Below, in pieces: positions 8,027 through 15,473 of a stretch of 32,759 nt of DNA; position 1 is the first letter of the stretch, and each line of letters starts with the position of its first letter. The translations under genes were made by a program, and so were the position numbers. The notes under the pieces are model-generated. The model ran no database searches and had not been told where the DNA came from. It saw nothing but the letters and a program-made list of their open reading frames with translations. The DNA comes from JBBRTJ01 sp038244535 (GTDB lineage: Bacteria > Actinomycetota > Acidimicrobiia > Acidimicrobiales > Ilumatobacteraceae). Location of the stretch: positions 1 to 32,759 of the forward strand of contig JBBRTJ010000033.1 in NCBI GenBank assembly GCA_038244535.1, in the 5' to 3' direction.

Positions 8027-9031
8027 TCATGCGCTGGCGAGGCGCTTCTTGTGCGCCAGGGAGGCCAGCGCCTCGAGCACCAGGCGGTGGCCGTTGTTGA
8101 CCGTGGTGTCGGCCCAGTCGAACGGCGGTGACACCTCGACGACGTCCATGGCCACCACGGGCGCGTCGAGCACGATCTGGCGTACGGCTCGCAGCAGATC
8201 GGCGGGGTTCATGCCTCCCGGCTCGGGCGTGCCGGTGCCAGGAGCGAAACCGGGGTCGAGGACGTCGATGTCGACCGAGAGGTAGATGGCGTCGCAGCCC
8301 TCCGTTGCCTCGGTGATGGCGTCGGCGACCACGGCCGCCGAGCCCCGCTCCCACACCTCCTGCATCAGGTGCCAGCGCAGGCCCTGCTGCTGCATCCACT
8401 CGAACACCTCGGGTGGCGGCCAGTAGCCCCGCAGGCCGATCTGCACGAAGTTGCGTCCGGCCACCGCCCCGCTCTCGATCAGGCGCCGCATGGGCGTGCC
8501 GTGCGAGGCGAGGTTGCCCTCGATGGTGTCGGCGGTGTCGGCGTGGGCGTCGAAGTGGACCAGGCCGACCTTGCCCCAGCCGTGGTGCTCGGCGACCGCC
8601 GTGCACGCCGGCCACGTGATCGAGTGGTCGCCACCGAGGATGATCGGCACGATGCCGCGGCTGGCGATCTCGCCGACCCGGGCGCGGATGTTGGCGTGCG
8701 AGCGCTCGGTCTGACCGTGCGGGCACCAGGCGTCGCCGAAGTCGACGACTTCGAGGTGGTCGAAGATCTCGATGCCGAGGTCGAGGTGGTAGGTGCCAGG
8801 CCCGTAGGCCTGAGCCCGTAGGGCGCGGGGGCCGAAGCGGGCGCCCGGACGGTTGGTGGTCGACACGTCGAACGGCGCCCCGACGATGGCCACGTCGGGC
8901 TGCCAGCTGTCGAGCTGCTCGGGCTCGGTCAGGAACGGGCGAGCGGCGAACGTGGCGAGCCCGGCCACGCTGTTGAGCCCGAGCTGCTCGCGCATCCCGG
9001 GGGGCAGTTCGCGGTCAGGCACGCCTGACAC
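8027..9031 (-). CDS. Agmatinase / guanidino-acid ureohydrolase family enzyme
   Basis: 334 residues, normal for the ureohydrolase superfamily. The binuclear Mn-binding residues are present: H136 in GGDHS, D161/H163/D165 in HFDAHADT, and D254/D256 in SVDIDVLDPGFAPGTGTPEPGG. Such enzymes release urea from agmatine, guanidinobutyrate, guanidinopropionate or arginine. The PGTGTPEPGG loop is of the agmatinase/guanidinobutyrase group rather than arginase, but the exact substrate cannot be read from sequence. GTG at 9031 is the furthest plausible start (MSGVPDRELPP); GTG at 9022 is an alternative. Lies 88 bp after the D-aminoacylase-type gene and 59 bp before the redox fusion, suggesting one operon devoted partly to scavenging nitrogen from amidated compounds. 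Confidence 0.85.
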   Translation of the reverse strand: MSGVPDRELPPGMREQLGLNSVAGLATFAARPFLTEPEQLDSWQPDVAIVGAPFDVSTTNRPGARFGPRALRAQAYGPGTYHLDLGIEIFDHLEVVDFGDAWCPHGQTERSHANIRARVGEIASRGIVPIILGGDHSITWPACTAVAEHHGWGKVGLVHFDAHADTADTIEGNLASHGTPMRRLIESGAVAGRNFVQIGLRGYWPPPEVFEWMQQQGLRWHLMQEVWERGSAAVVADAITEATEGCDAIYLSVDIDVLDPGFAPGTGTPEPGGMNPADLLRAVRQIVLDAPVVAMDVVEVSPPFDWADTTVNNGHRLVLEALASLAHKKRLASA

Positions 9032-9119
9032 CTATCACGCGTGAGCCGGCCGTGGTGGGGCGTTGGCCAGCGCAGGCGATCTCGACGGGCGCGGCGGCAC
9101 AGAGTGCTGGCCCTTCTCG

Positions 9120-10811
9120 CTAGCGGGTGGCGATGACGCCGGCGCGAGCCTTCGGCTCGTAGCCACCGGCCGCCGTCCAGGTGATCTCGCCGTTGACGAC
9201 GACGGCGTCCACGCCGACCTGGCGGCGGATCCACCGGGTGCCACCACCGGGGAAGTCGTCGCTGGCGATCTCGGGGCCGCGGTCGATCGTGGCCGCATCG
9301 AACACGACGACGTCGGCACACCAGCCCTCGCGAAGCTCGCCGCGCTCGGCGATGCCCCAGATGGCGGCCGGCTCGGACGTGATGCGCCTCACGGCGTCCT
9401 CGAGGCGCAGTGCGCCGGTGTTGCGGACGAACTGCGAGAACAGGAAGCCGGTGTCGCCGAACGTCGAGAACGAGCCGACGTGGGCGCCACCGTCGCTGGC
9501 GCCGACGTGGACGAGTGGGTTGGCCAGCAGCGCACCGACCGCCTCGGGGTTCGAGTGGCCGACGCCGGCCCGGACGAACCAGGTGCCGAGGTCTTCTTCG
9601 AGGGCGAGGTCGATGAGCAGCTCGGAGGCGGTGGTGCCCCGCTCGGCGGCGATGTCGCCGAGGGTGCGGCCGACCAGACCGGCGTTGCGCTCGAGGGCGA
9701 CCTGGCGCACGACGAACCCGGCGGCGTTGAGGCCGCTCTGGGGGATCTGGGCCAGCATCTCGAGGCCGTTGACGAGCTGCTGGCGAGTGGCCGGGTCGGC
9801 CAGGGCGGCGAGCTTCTCGGCCTTGCTGGGCAGCGACAGCACCGGCCACCAGCCGGGGACGATCAGGAACATGATGCTGCGCTGGTCGAGCGTCCAGCTG
9901 ATGTCGATCGGGCGGGTCTGGACCTGCGGCCACACTCGGGCGCCCGTGGCCCACTCGTTGGCGACGGCGGCCATCACCCGGTCGCACGTCTCGGGTGAGG
10001 CGTCGCTGTGGAACAGCGGCGACAAGGTGGTGGGGATGCCGTAGGTGCGCGACAGCTCGCCCAGCATCTCGACTCGGGTCACCGTCAGCTCGGGATCGAA
10101 GAACTCGTGGACGATCTGCAGCATCCGTCCCCGCTCGCCGAGCACGGCGCACAGCGCCTCGAGCTCGCCGTGCTCGGCCCAGCGTGACGGCACCGGGCGA
10201 AGCTCGTCGTCCATGTCGACGAAGCTCGTCGACATGCCGACGGCCCCGGCGGCTAGGCAGTCGCGGAGCACGTCGCACATCGACGCGATCTCAGCCGCGG
10301 TAGCCGGCCGGCGGGCTTCGTCGCCCAGGACGTACAGGCGCAGCACCGAGTGACCGACGAGCGGGGCCACGTTCAGGGCGAGGTTGCCCTCCATCGAGTC
10401 GACCATCGAGTCGAAGCCCTCGCCCCAAGCCCAGTCGACGCCCTGCGCGAACGCGGCCTCGGGCATCTCTTCGATGAGGCGGAACATCTTGGAGAACCGG
10501 TCGCGATGCGGCTCACGCACGGGCGCCATGCTGAGCGAGCAGTTGCCGGTGACGACCGTGGTGATGCCGTGCTCGATGGCAGGGAAGGCGTAAGGGTCGA
10601 ACAGCACTTGGGCGTCGTAGTGCGTGTGGGGGTCGATGAACCCGGGGGCGACGACCTTGCCGGTGGCGTCGAGGTGCTGGAGGGCCTCGGCGTCGTCGAG
10701 CTTGCGGCCCACCGAGGTGATCCGGCCACTCGTGATGCCGAGGTCGCCGCGATAGCCGGGAAGGCCGGTGCCGTCGACGATCGTGCCGCCGTGGATGACG
10801 AGGTCGAACAT
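9120..10811 (-). CDS. N-acyl-D-amino-acid deacylase-type amidohydrolase
   Basis: 563 residues. N-terminal beta-sandwich segment DLVIHGGTIVDGTG, then the metal-binding GFIDPHTHYDAQVLFDP (H62, H64), a GITTVVTGNCSLSMAPV block and, near the C-terminus, the catalytic-Asp region GASDGGAHVG and the late sandwich strand with ADVVVFDAATIDRGP. This is the D-aminoacylase branch of the amidohydrolase superfamily. Canonical D-aminoacylases are about 480 residues; the longer form seen here is common among actinobacterial paralogues whose substrates are untested, so hydantoin- or lactam-like substrates are also possible. ATG 10811 is clear. It follows two small genes by 28 bp and precedes the agmatinase-family gene. 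Confidence 0.85.
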   Translation of the reverse strand: MFDLVIHGGTIVDGTGLPGYRGDLGITSGRITSVGRKLDDAEALQHLDATGKVVAPGFIDPHTHYDAQVLFDPYAFPAIEHGITTVVTGNCSLSMAPVREPHRDRFSKMFRLIEEMPEAAFAQGVDWAWGEGFDSMVDSMEGNLALNVAPLVGHSVLRLYVLGDEARRPATAAEIASMCDVLRDCLAAGAVGMSTSFVDMDDELRPVPSRWAEHGELEALCAVLGERGRMLQIVHEFFDPELTVTRVEMLGELSRTYGIPTTLSPLFHSDASPETCDRVMAAVANEWATGARVWPQVQTRPIDISWTLDQRSIMFLIVPGWWPVLSLPSKAEKLAALADPATRQQLVNGLEMLAQIPQSGLNAAGFVVRQVALERNAGLVGRTLGDIAAERGTTASELLIDLALEEDLGTWFVRAGVGHSNPEAVGALLANPLVHVGASDGGAHVGSFSTFGDTGFLFSQFVRNTGALRLEDAVRRITSEPAAIWGIAERGELREGWCADVVVFDAATIDRGPEIASDDFPGGGTRWIRRQVGVDAVVVNGEITWTAAGGYEPKARAGVIATR

Positions 10812-10839
10812 GGTGCCCCCAGGACTCGTGTGCGTGTCT

Positions 10840-11067
10840 CTATGTTGGCCGTTCCACGAGCAGCATCCAAGAGCGGCCGACGAGCTGGCTCATCTCGGTG
10901 AGGCCGGCCTGGTCGAGGGCGCGGCCGGCAGCCTCCTCGGGCACGCTCATCGTGGAACGCGCCCCGTTGGGGTAGAGCAGCTCGATGACGACCTCGGCCC
11001 GACCGTCGTGGCCGGGCCCCACGCTGGCCGCAGTGATGGTTGGCCCGTCGATGTGACCGCCGGTCAC
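10840..11067 (-). CDS. Small conserved-looking protein, function unknown (75 aa)
   Basis: 75 residues from GTG 11067, which overlaps the stop of the preceding small gene (GTGA), indicating translational coupling. The sequence predicts a short beta-alpha fold: AEVVIELLYPNGARSTMSV (two strands and a turn), an Ala/Glu-rich helix EEAAGRALDQAGL, then LVGRSWMLLVERPT (strand). No membrane segment, cysteine pair or known motif. Not recognised. Its position directly ahead of the amidohydrolase suggests an accessory role, which is only inference. Codon choice in the third position is G/C as in neighbouring genes, supporting coding. Confidence 0.6.
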   Translation of the reverse strand: MTGGHIDGPTITAASVGPGHDGRAEVVIELLYPNGARSTMSVPEEAAGRALDQAGLTEMSQLVGRSWMLLVERPT

Positions 11068-11267
11068 GACGGGAGCGGAGGCTCGACGTAGACGATGTCG
11101 GTTGGCAGGATCTCGCCCGGAGCACCGGCGGGGAACGGGCGCAGGGCGAGGTGGAGGTTCCAGGCCATGAGCTGCTGCGCGCCGTCAGGGTTGTCGGGCA
11201 TGACCCGGGCCGAGAGCGTCACCAGGGTGTCACCGGGGGCGGGATGGACGGATCGTCGACTGGCCAT
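11064..11267 (-). CDS. Small protein, function unknown (67 aa)
   Basis: 67 residues from ATG 11267 (MASRRSVHPAPGD). The open frame continues upstream to 11429 but that part lies opposite the dehalogenase-like gene, and ATG 11267 leaves a 34-bp divergent gap. Content: TLVTLSARVMPDN (strand), AQQLMAWNLHLALRPFPAG and a final TDIVYVEPPLPS. It overlaps the next small gene by four bases. Not recognised; no transmembrane segment. First gene of the probable leftward operon. Support for coding comes from the overlap architecture and high-GC wobble rather than from homology. Confidence 0.5.
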   Translation of the reverse strand: MASRRSVHPAPGDTLVTLSARVMPDNPDGAQQLMAWNLHLALRPFPAGAPGEILPTDIVYVEPPLPS

Positions 11268-11301
11268 GGACCGAACGTAGCCTCGGCGCCGGGAGGCCTC
11301 C

Positions 11302-12222
11302 ATGAGCGACACCATCGTCCACACGACCGCGGGCGGCACGCCGTTCGTCCGCACCCCTGACGAGCGCTTCACCGATCTGCCCGGCTGGCCGTACGTCGCC
11401 CGCTTCGTCAACGTCGACGGGCTCCGCATGGCCTACGTCGACGAGGGACCACCAGAGGGGCCGGTGGTGCTGCTCGTCCACGGCGAGCCGACGTGGGGGT
11501 ACCTCTACCGCCGCATGGTCCCGCCGCTGGCTGCGGCGGGCTACCGCGTAGTCGTGCCCGATCTCATCGGCTTCGGCCGTTCCGACAAGCCGACGGAGCG
11601 CAGCGCTTACACCTATGCCGGTCACGTCGGCTGGCTCACCTCGTTCGTCGAGCAACTCGACCTGACCGGTGCCGTGCTGTTCGTGCAGGACTGGGGCGGG
11701 CTGCTGGGCCTGCGCGTCGCGGTCGAGCACCCCGCTCGCTTCGATCGCCTCGTGATCGCCAACACCGCGCTGCCCGACGGGTCGCCCATGAGCGACGGCT
11801 TCCTCATGTGGCAGCAGTTCTCGCAGGCCGCTCCGGTGCTCGACGCCGGGCTCCTGCTGCAGCGGGCCACTCAGGCCCGTGAGCTGTCTGACGCCGAGGT
11901 CGACGCCTACCGGGCGCCCTTCCCCGACGAGCTGAGCTCTGCGGGAGCCCGCCAGTTCCCACTCCTCGTACCAACTGGCCCCGATGATCCCGCAGTGCCG
12001 GCCAACCAGGCCGCCTGGGCCGTGCTGCGCCGGTGGAGCAAGCCCGTGCTCACGTTGTGGGCGCCCGGCGATGCGGTGCTGGGGAGCTACCAGAGTCAGT
12101 TCGTCGACCAGATCCCCGGTGCGCAGGGTCAGCCCCACCAGACCTTCAGCCCTGCGGGTCACTTCATCCAAGACGACTGCGGCGATGAGCTCGCCGCCGC
12201 CATGATCGCCTGGCTGGCATGA
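11302..12222 (+). CDS. Haloalkane dehalogenase-like alpha/beta hydrolase (HLD-I type)
   Basis: 306 residues. Oxyanion/halide region HGEPTWGYLYR (60-70), nucleophile D130 in VQDWGG with W131 behind it, cap-domain W170 in DGFLMWQQF, catalytic acid D257 in LWAPGDAVLG and H287 in SPAGHFIQ. The pairing of W131 and W170 as halide-stabilising residues, and the acid located after the cap, match subfamily I haloalkane dehalogenases (DhlA/DhmA layout). Such enzymes hydrolyse haloalkanes to alcohols; physiological substrates in actinobacteria are mostly unknown, and some family members act on other esters or epoxides. ATG 11302 follows GGGAGG. Its stop overlaps the start of the acyl-CoA dehydrogenase (ATGA), so the two are one unit. 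Confidence 0.85.
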   Translation: MSDTIVHTTAGGTPFVRTPDERFTDLPGWPYVARFVNVDGLRMAYVDEGPPEGPVVLLVHGEPTWGYLYRRMVPPLAAAGYRVVVPDLIGFGRSDKPTERSAYTYAGHVGWLTSFVEQLDLTGAVLFVQDWGGLLGLRVAVEHPARFDRLVIANTALPDGSPMSDGFLMWQQFSQAAPVLDAGLLLQRATQARELSDAEVDAYRAPFPDELSSAGARQFPLLVPTGPDDPAVPANQAAWAVLRRWSKPVLTLWAPGDAVLGSYQSQFVDQIPGAQGQPHQTFSPAGHFIQDDCGDELAAAMIAWLA

Positions 12223-13379
12223 GTGGCGCCGAGGACCTCGCGCTGGTGCGAGAGGCCGTGGCCGGGCTGTGCCGCCAGTTCGACGACAACTACTGGGCCG
12301 CTTGCGAGGCCGAGCACCGCTTCCCGTGGGACTTCTACCGGGCCATGGCCGAAGGGGGCTGGATCGGCATCGCCATCCCCGAGCGCTTCGGCGGCGGGGG
12401 TCAGGGCATCCGCCACGCCGCCGCGATCCTCGAGGAGGTGGCGGCGTCGGGCGCCTGCATGAACGGGGCATCGGCGGTGCACATGTCGATCTTCGGGATG
12501 CACCCGGTCGTGATGCACGGCGACGAGGCGATGAAGCAGCGGTTCCTGCCCTCGGTCGCGGATGGCTCGTTGCACGTTGCCTTTGGTGTGACCGAGCCCG
12601 ACGCCGGCACCGACACGACCCGCATCACCACGCGAGCCGTGCTCGATGCCGACCACTACGTCGTCAACGGGCGCAAGGTCTGGACCAGCAAGGCGCTCGA
12701 GGCCGACCGGATCCTGCTGCTCACGAGGACCACTCCTCGTGAGCAGTGCGCACGACCCACCGACGGCATGACCTTGTTCCTCGTCGACCGCCATGCGCCC
12801 GGGGTCAACGCGGTCGCCATCTCGAAGATGGGCCGAAACGCCGTAGCCTCGTGTGAGACCACCTATGACGACGTTCGCGTGCCGATCGAGGACCGCGTCG
12901 GCGACGAGGGATCCGGGTTCCGCTACCTGCTGGGTGGCCTCAACGCCGAGCGGATCCTGATCGCGGCGGAGGCGCTCGGCATCGGCCGTGCGGCGCTGCG
13001 CGTAGCGGTGGCGTACGCCAACGAGCGCATCGTGTTCGACCGGCCCATCGGCAAGAACCAGGGCATCGCGTTCCCCCTGGCCGAGGCCCACGCCCGACTG
13101 CGGGCCGCCGGGTTGATGATCCGCGAGGCAGCGGAGCTCATCGATGCCGGTCGGCCCTGTGGCGAAGAAGCGAACCTGGCCAAGTACCTGGCCGCCGAGG
13201 CCGGCTTCTTCGCCGCCGACCGGGCGGTGCAGACCCTGGGCGGCTTTGGTTACGCCACCGAGTACCACGTCGAGCGCTACTTCCGTGAGGCCCGTCTGCC
13301 TCGCATCGCTCCCATCAGCCAAGAGCTGATCCTGGCCTACGTCGCCGAGCACGTCCTGGGCCTGCCCCGCTCGCACTAG
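12219..13379 (+). CDS. Acyl-CoA dehydrogenase family flavoprotein
   Basis: 386 residues, normal for the family. N-terminal helical domain (1-110), central beta domain with the FAD/substrate loop FGVTEPDAGTDTTRITTRA (about 123-141) and VNGRKVWTSKA, then the C-terminal helical domain with FDRPIGKNQGIAFPLAE and the flavin-binding TLGGFGYATEYHVERYFREARLPRIAP. Oxidises an acyl-CoA at the alpha-beta bond and passes electrons to ETF. Where medium-chain enzymes carry the catalytic Glu (YEGT), this protein reads IAPIS, so the base may lie elsewhere, as in several actinobacterial paralogues. ATG 12219 overlaps the dehalogenase stop. Pathway unknown; coupling suggests oxidation of a product of the hydrolase after CoA activation. 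Confidence 0.9.
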   Translation: MSGAEDLALVREAVAGLCRQFDDNYWAACEAEHRFPWDFYRAMAEGGWIGIAIPERFGGGGQGIRHAAAILEEVAASGACMNGASAVHMSIFGMHPVVMHGDEAMKQRFLPSVADGSLHVAFGVTEPDAGTDTTRITTRAVLDADHYVVNGRKVWTSKALEADRILLLTRTTPREQCARPTDGMTLFLVDRHAPGVNAVAISKMGRNAVASCETTYDDVRVPIEDRVGDEGSGFRYLLGGLNAERILIAAEALGIGRAALRVAVAYANERIVFDRPIGKNQGIAFPLAEAHARLRAAGLMIREAAELIDAGRPCGEEANLAKYLAAEAGFFAADRAVQTLGGFGYATEYHVERYFREARLPRIAPISQELILAYVAEHVLGLPRSH

Positions 13380-13425
13380 TCACCGTCCAGGCCGCTCGGT
13401 GCGCGTCTCGGCGGGATCTGTGGCA

Positions 13426-13439
13426 TCTCAAAGATGAGA
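13426..13439. promoter_or_regulatory. Short inverted repeat upstream of collagen-like gene 2
   Basis: TCTCA-AAGA-TGAGA forms a perfect 5-bp inverted repeat within the 172-bp gap between the acyl-CoA dehydrogenase and the second collagen-like gene. It is locally AT-richer than its surroundings and 112 bp before the start codon. It could be an operator or a chance palindrome; no -35/-10 pair was recognised in this gap. Confidence 0.25.
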
Positions 13440-13551
13440 GAACCAGGCGGCACAGAACGGCAGCCGAGGGTGCGTATCACGGGCGACGGTTCTGGGTCTT
13501 GTCCTTCAGTCCCACCGACCGCCGGTGGTCAGACGACAAGGAGCTCCTCCC

Positions 13552-14433
13552 GTGGACGCCAGCGCCACTTCCCCCTCCACCCGACGCACGAAGCGGTTTG
13601 CTGTGGCTGCTGCTGCCCTGACGGTCCTTGCCGTCGGCGGCAGCGTCGCCTACGCCTCCATCCCCGACTCGACCACCGGAGTCATCACCGGCTGCTACAT
13701 CACCGCCGGCGCCAACCAGGGCAAGTTGCGGGTCATCGACGCCCAAGCCGGCGCGACCTGCCTCGGCACCGAGACCCAGCTGACGTGGAACCAGAAGGGC
13801 CTGAACTTCACCGGAGCCTGGAACGTCGCCACGCCCTACAAGGTCAACGACCTCGTCACCAAGGGCGGCACGACCTACATCGCGCTGCTGGCCAACACCG
13901 CCGTGACCCCGCCCAACGCCGCCAACTGGGCGATCTTGGCCCAGAAGGGCGCGGTCGGTCCCGCTGGTGCCAACGGTGCGACCGGTGCGACCGGTGCGAC
14001 CGGTGCGACCGGTGCCACCGGGGCGCAGGGTCCCGCAGGGCCGGCCGGTCCGAAGGGCTCCAACGTCTCAGCCGTCGGAGCGGCCCTCGCGTCGGCGAGC
14101 AACTACGTGATGGCGACGCCGAGCTTCGTCGCTGCGGCCAACGCCACCTGCCAGGTGACCTCGACGATCCAGCTCAGCTTCAGCCCCGCTGTGGCCTACG
14201 GCGCCACCAGCTTGTACTTCCGCAACGCCGTCAGCCGGAACGGATCGAGCGCTGACGACGGGGTGTATGGCTTCTATGCCACGAGCACGGGCAACACGGG
14301 CGACCAGCCGACGATGACGCGGTCGTCGGTGGTCTCGATCGGGGCCGGTCAGACGATCCAGTTCGGGGCGTTCATCGGCAACGCCGGCTACGCCGGGTCC
14401 GTCTCCGTGCAGACCTCCTACGTCTGCTCGTGA
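13552..14433 (+). CDS. Exported collagen-like repeat protein with CBM5/12-like module (copy 2)
   Basis: 293 residues from GTG 13552, chosen because AAGGAG (13538-13543) lies 8 nt upstream and because the N-terminus then aligns without gaps to copy 1 at 388. It shares the basic n-region and hydrophobic signal segment ending AYA, the block TGVITGCYITAGANQGKLRV with C48 and C70, the CBM5/12-like part (W90, ND, Y109, PP, W126) and the triplet region (about 133-169): GAV, GPA, GAN, five GAT, GAQ, two GPA, GPK. The C-terminal domain is recognisably related (FRNAVSxNG, TRSS, GQT..FGAxxGN, ending VCS) but more diverged. The repeat is shorter than in copy 1. Likely secreted; role unknown, adhesion or surface structure being guesses. 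Confidence 0.85.
   Translation: MDASATSPSTRRTKRFAVAAAALTVLAVGGSVAYASIPDSTTGVITGCYITAGANQGKLRVIDAQAGATCLGTETQLTWNQKGLNFTGAWNVATPYKVNDLVTKGGTTYIALLANTAVTPPNAANWAILAQKGAVGPAGANGATGATGATGATGATGAQGPAGPAGPKGSNVSAVGAALASASNYVMATPSFVAAANATCQVTSTIQLSFSPAVAYGATSLYFRNAVSRNGSSADDGVYGFYATSTGNTGDQPTMTRSSVVSIGAGQTIQFGAFIGNAGYAGSVSVQTSYVCS
13975..14019 (+). repeat. 9-bp tandem repeat coding for Gly-Ala-Thr triplets
   Basis: Five units, four of them exactly GGTGCGACC and the last GGTGCCACC. The glycine codon is GGT in every unit, whereas copy 1 at 793 uses GGA, GGC and GGG, so the two tracts expanded separately. Confidence 0.85.
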
Positions 14434-14475
14434 GCCTGGTCTGAACAGCGGTCCCCCACTGTCCCCCCACCAGCA

Positions 14476-14520
14476 CGAGGGGAGCGTTGCCGGCGCCGGT
14501 CGTCGTCAACGCTCCCCTCG
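14476..14520. terminator. Perfect 14-bp stem-loop after collagen-like gene 2
   Basis: CGAGGGGAGCGTTG (14476-14489) pairs perfectly with 14507-14520. The 17-nt loop contains its own palindrome CCGGCGCCGG. It lies 42 bp after the stop codon. The core GGAGCGTTG/CAACGCTCC is the same as in the terminator at 1337, showing that gene and terminator duplicated together. Confidence 0.8.
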
Positions 14521-14537
14521 GGCGCGCCAAGGCTCCG

Positions 14538-14971
14538 CTACGAGGTCATGCCCCCCAGGCCGACGAGGCCGCGGGCCAGCTCGATCTCACCCATGTGGCG
14601 AAGGCCGTGCTGGTAGATCCAGCACTCGACGGCATCGAGCACGGTGATCCCATCGGGAAGGCGGCGTAGTTGCCGATCCGCTGGTGGCCCATCTCGGCCA
14701 CCGTGCCGTGCTTGCCGTGCTTGCCGTGGTCGGCGATGGCCATGTCCACTTGGGCCGCCCACTCGTCGTTCCAGATCGGCAGCGTGCCCGTGATCAGCAT
14801 GAACGAGGCATCGATCATGTTCGTGATGTGAATGAGGCTGAAGGCGATGGGCAGCACGCCTTCGCGTTCGAACTGGTTCACGTCGTCGAGGGTCATCGTG
14901 GCCACCGCATCGGCATAGAGCGAGTGCATCGCGCGCATCCGCCGTTGCAGCGAGTCGAGCAGGGGCTCAGT
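14538..14971 (-). pseudogene. Broken DinB-like gene (frameshift and probable internal deletion)
   Basis: Two reverse-strand frames each carry part of one protein. The N-terminal part (about 14971-14660) reads TEPLLDSLQRRMRAMHSLYADAVATMT, followed by VLPIAFSLIHITNMIDASFML and GHQRIGNYAAF, typical of DinB-like helical-bundle proteins. The C-terminal part (about 14660-14538), one frame over, reads PDGITVLDAVECWIYQHGLRHMGEIELARG and ends MTS. The junction is near 14657-14660. Together they give about 140 residues, short for this family, so a stretch between the two appears to be deleted. A duplicated 9-bp unit at 14705-14722 (HGKHGKHG) also hints at decay. No convincing start codon with ribosome site precedes TEPLLDS; ATG 14938 is internal. 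A sequencing error could explain the frameshift but not the missing length. Confidence 0.6.
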
Positions 14972-15010
14972 CGTCCTCCCGCCATTGTTGCGTGCCGAAG
15001 GTGGGCCGGT

Positions 15011-15148
15011 TCAGGAGGCAGGGTTCATGGTGGCGAGGAGCTGGCTGATGGACAGCGTGGCGATCGAGATCGACTGGTCGGCGAGGCCGTAGGGGAGCAC
15101 CAGCGTGTCCTGGTGGGCGAAGCGCCCCGCTACCGGGGGGAGGTCCAC
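15011..15148 (-). pseudogene. C-terminal remnant resembling a GH130-type glycosidase
   Basis: A 45-codon frame ending at 15011 reads VDLPPVAGRFAHQDTLVLPY then GLADQSISIATLSISQLLATMNPAS. The pattern LPYGxxDxxIxxATxxxxxLL is like the last strand of GH130-type (five-bladed propeller) glycosidase-like proteins. No matching N-terminal sequence is found upstream, where a separate zinc-ribbon gene sits, and the GTG at 15148 has no ribosome site. It is therefore best read as the tail of a lost gene. A small intact protein cannot be excluded. Confidence 0.35.
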
Positions 15149-15162
15149 CAGAGACGGGCGAG

Positions 15163-15339
15163 TCAGTCCCCGACGAGGGCTCCGTGGCACGGCTCGCACA
15201 GCCACCACTGGGCCGGCCCTGCGGCAACGTCACTTGCCTCGCACTCGAAGGTCTGCAGGCAGCGCCAGCAGCGGCGCGTTGCCGGCCCTGGCTCGAAGGC
15301 TGCGGCAACGGCACCGTCAGGATGGTCGGTCGTGCTCAT
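15163..15339 (-). CDS. Small CxxC zinc-ribbon protein (58 aa)
   Basis: 58 residues from ATG 15339, preceded by GAGAGG with normal spacing. The sequence has an Ala/Pro-rich N-terminus, then RRCWRCLQTFEC (C24, C27, C33) and WWLCEPCHGALVGD (C48, C51). Two CxxC pairs 20 residues apart form a classic zinc knuckle. No enzyme domain is present. Stand-alone ribbons of this size are often nucleic-acid or protein adaptors; the role here is unknown. It lies in a patch of decayed genes yet is intact, which suggests it is under selection. Confidence 0.65.
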   Translation of the reverse strand: MSTTDHPDGAVAAAFEPGPATRRCWRCLQTFECEASDVAAGPAQWWLCEPCHGALVGD

Positions 15340-15473
15340 GGGGATCCTCTCGGTTGGTTGACGCTACCGGCGGGCGTTGCCCACGAGGGCAGACCGCCTT
15401 TCGCGACCCAAGGGGGATGGCGATGGCTCGTGTGAGCATGCGCTCGTACGAGGCGCTCTCCGACGGCCGAGGG

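Noticed and set aside
7974..8030. 18-codon reverse ORF (MTAPGGDMICNEPSATTN) whose ATG overlaps the agmatinase-family stop
   Set aside because: The ATGA overlap is suggestive, but the product is very short, has no recognisable motif and overlaps are common by chance at TGA stops.
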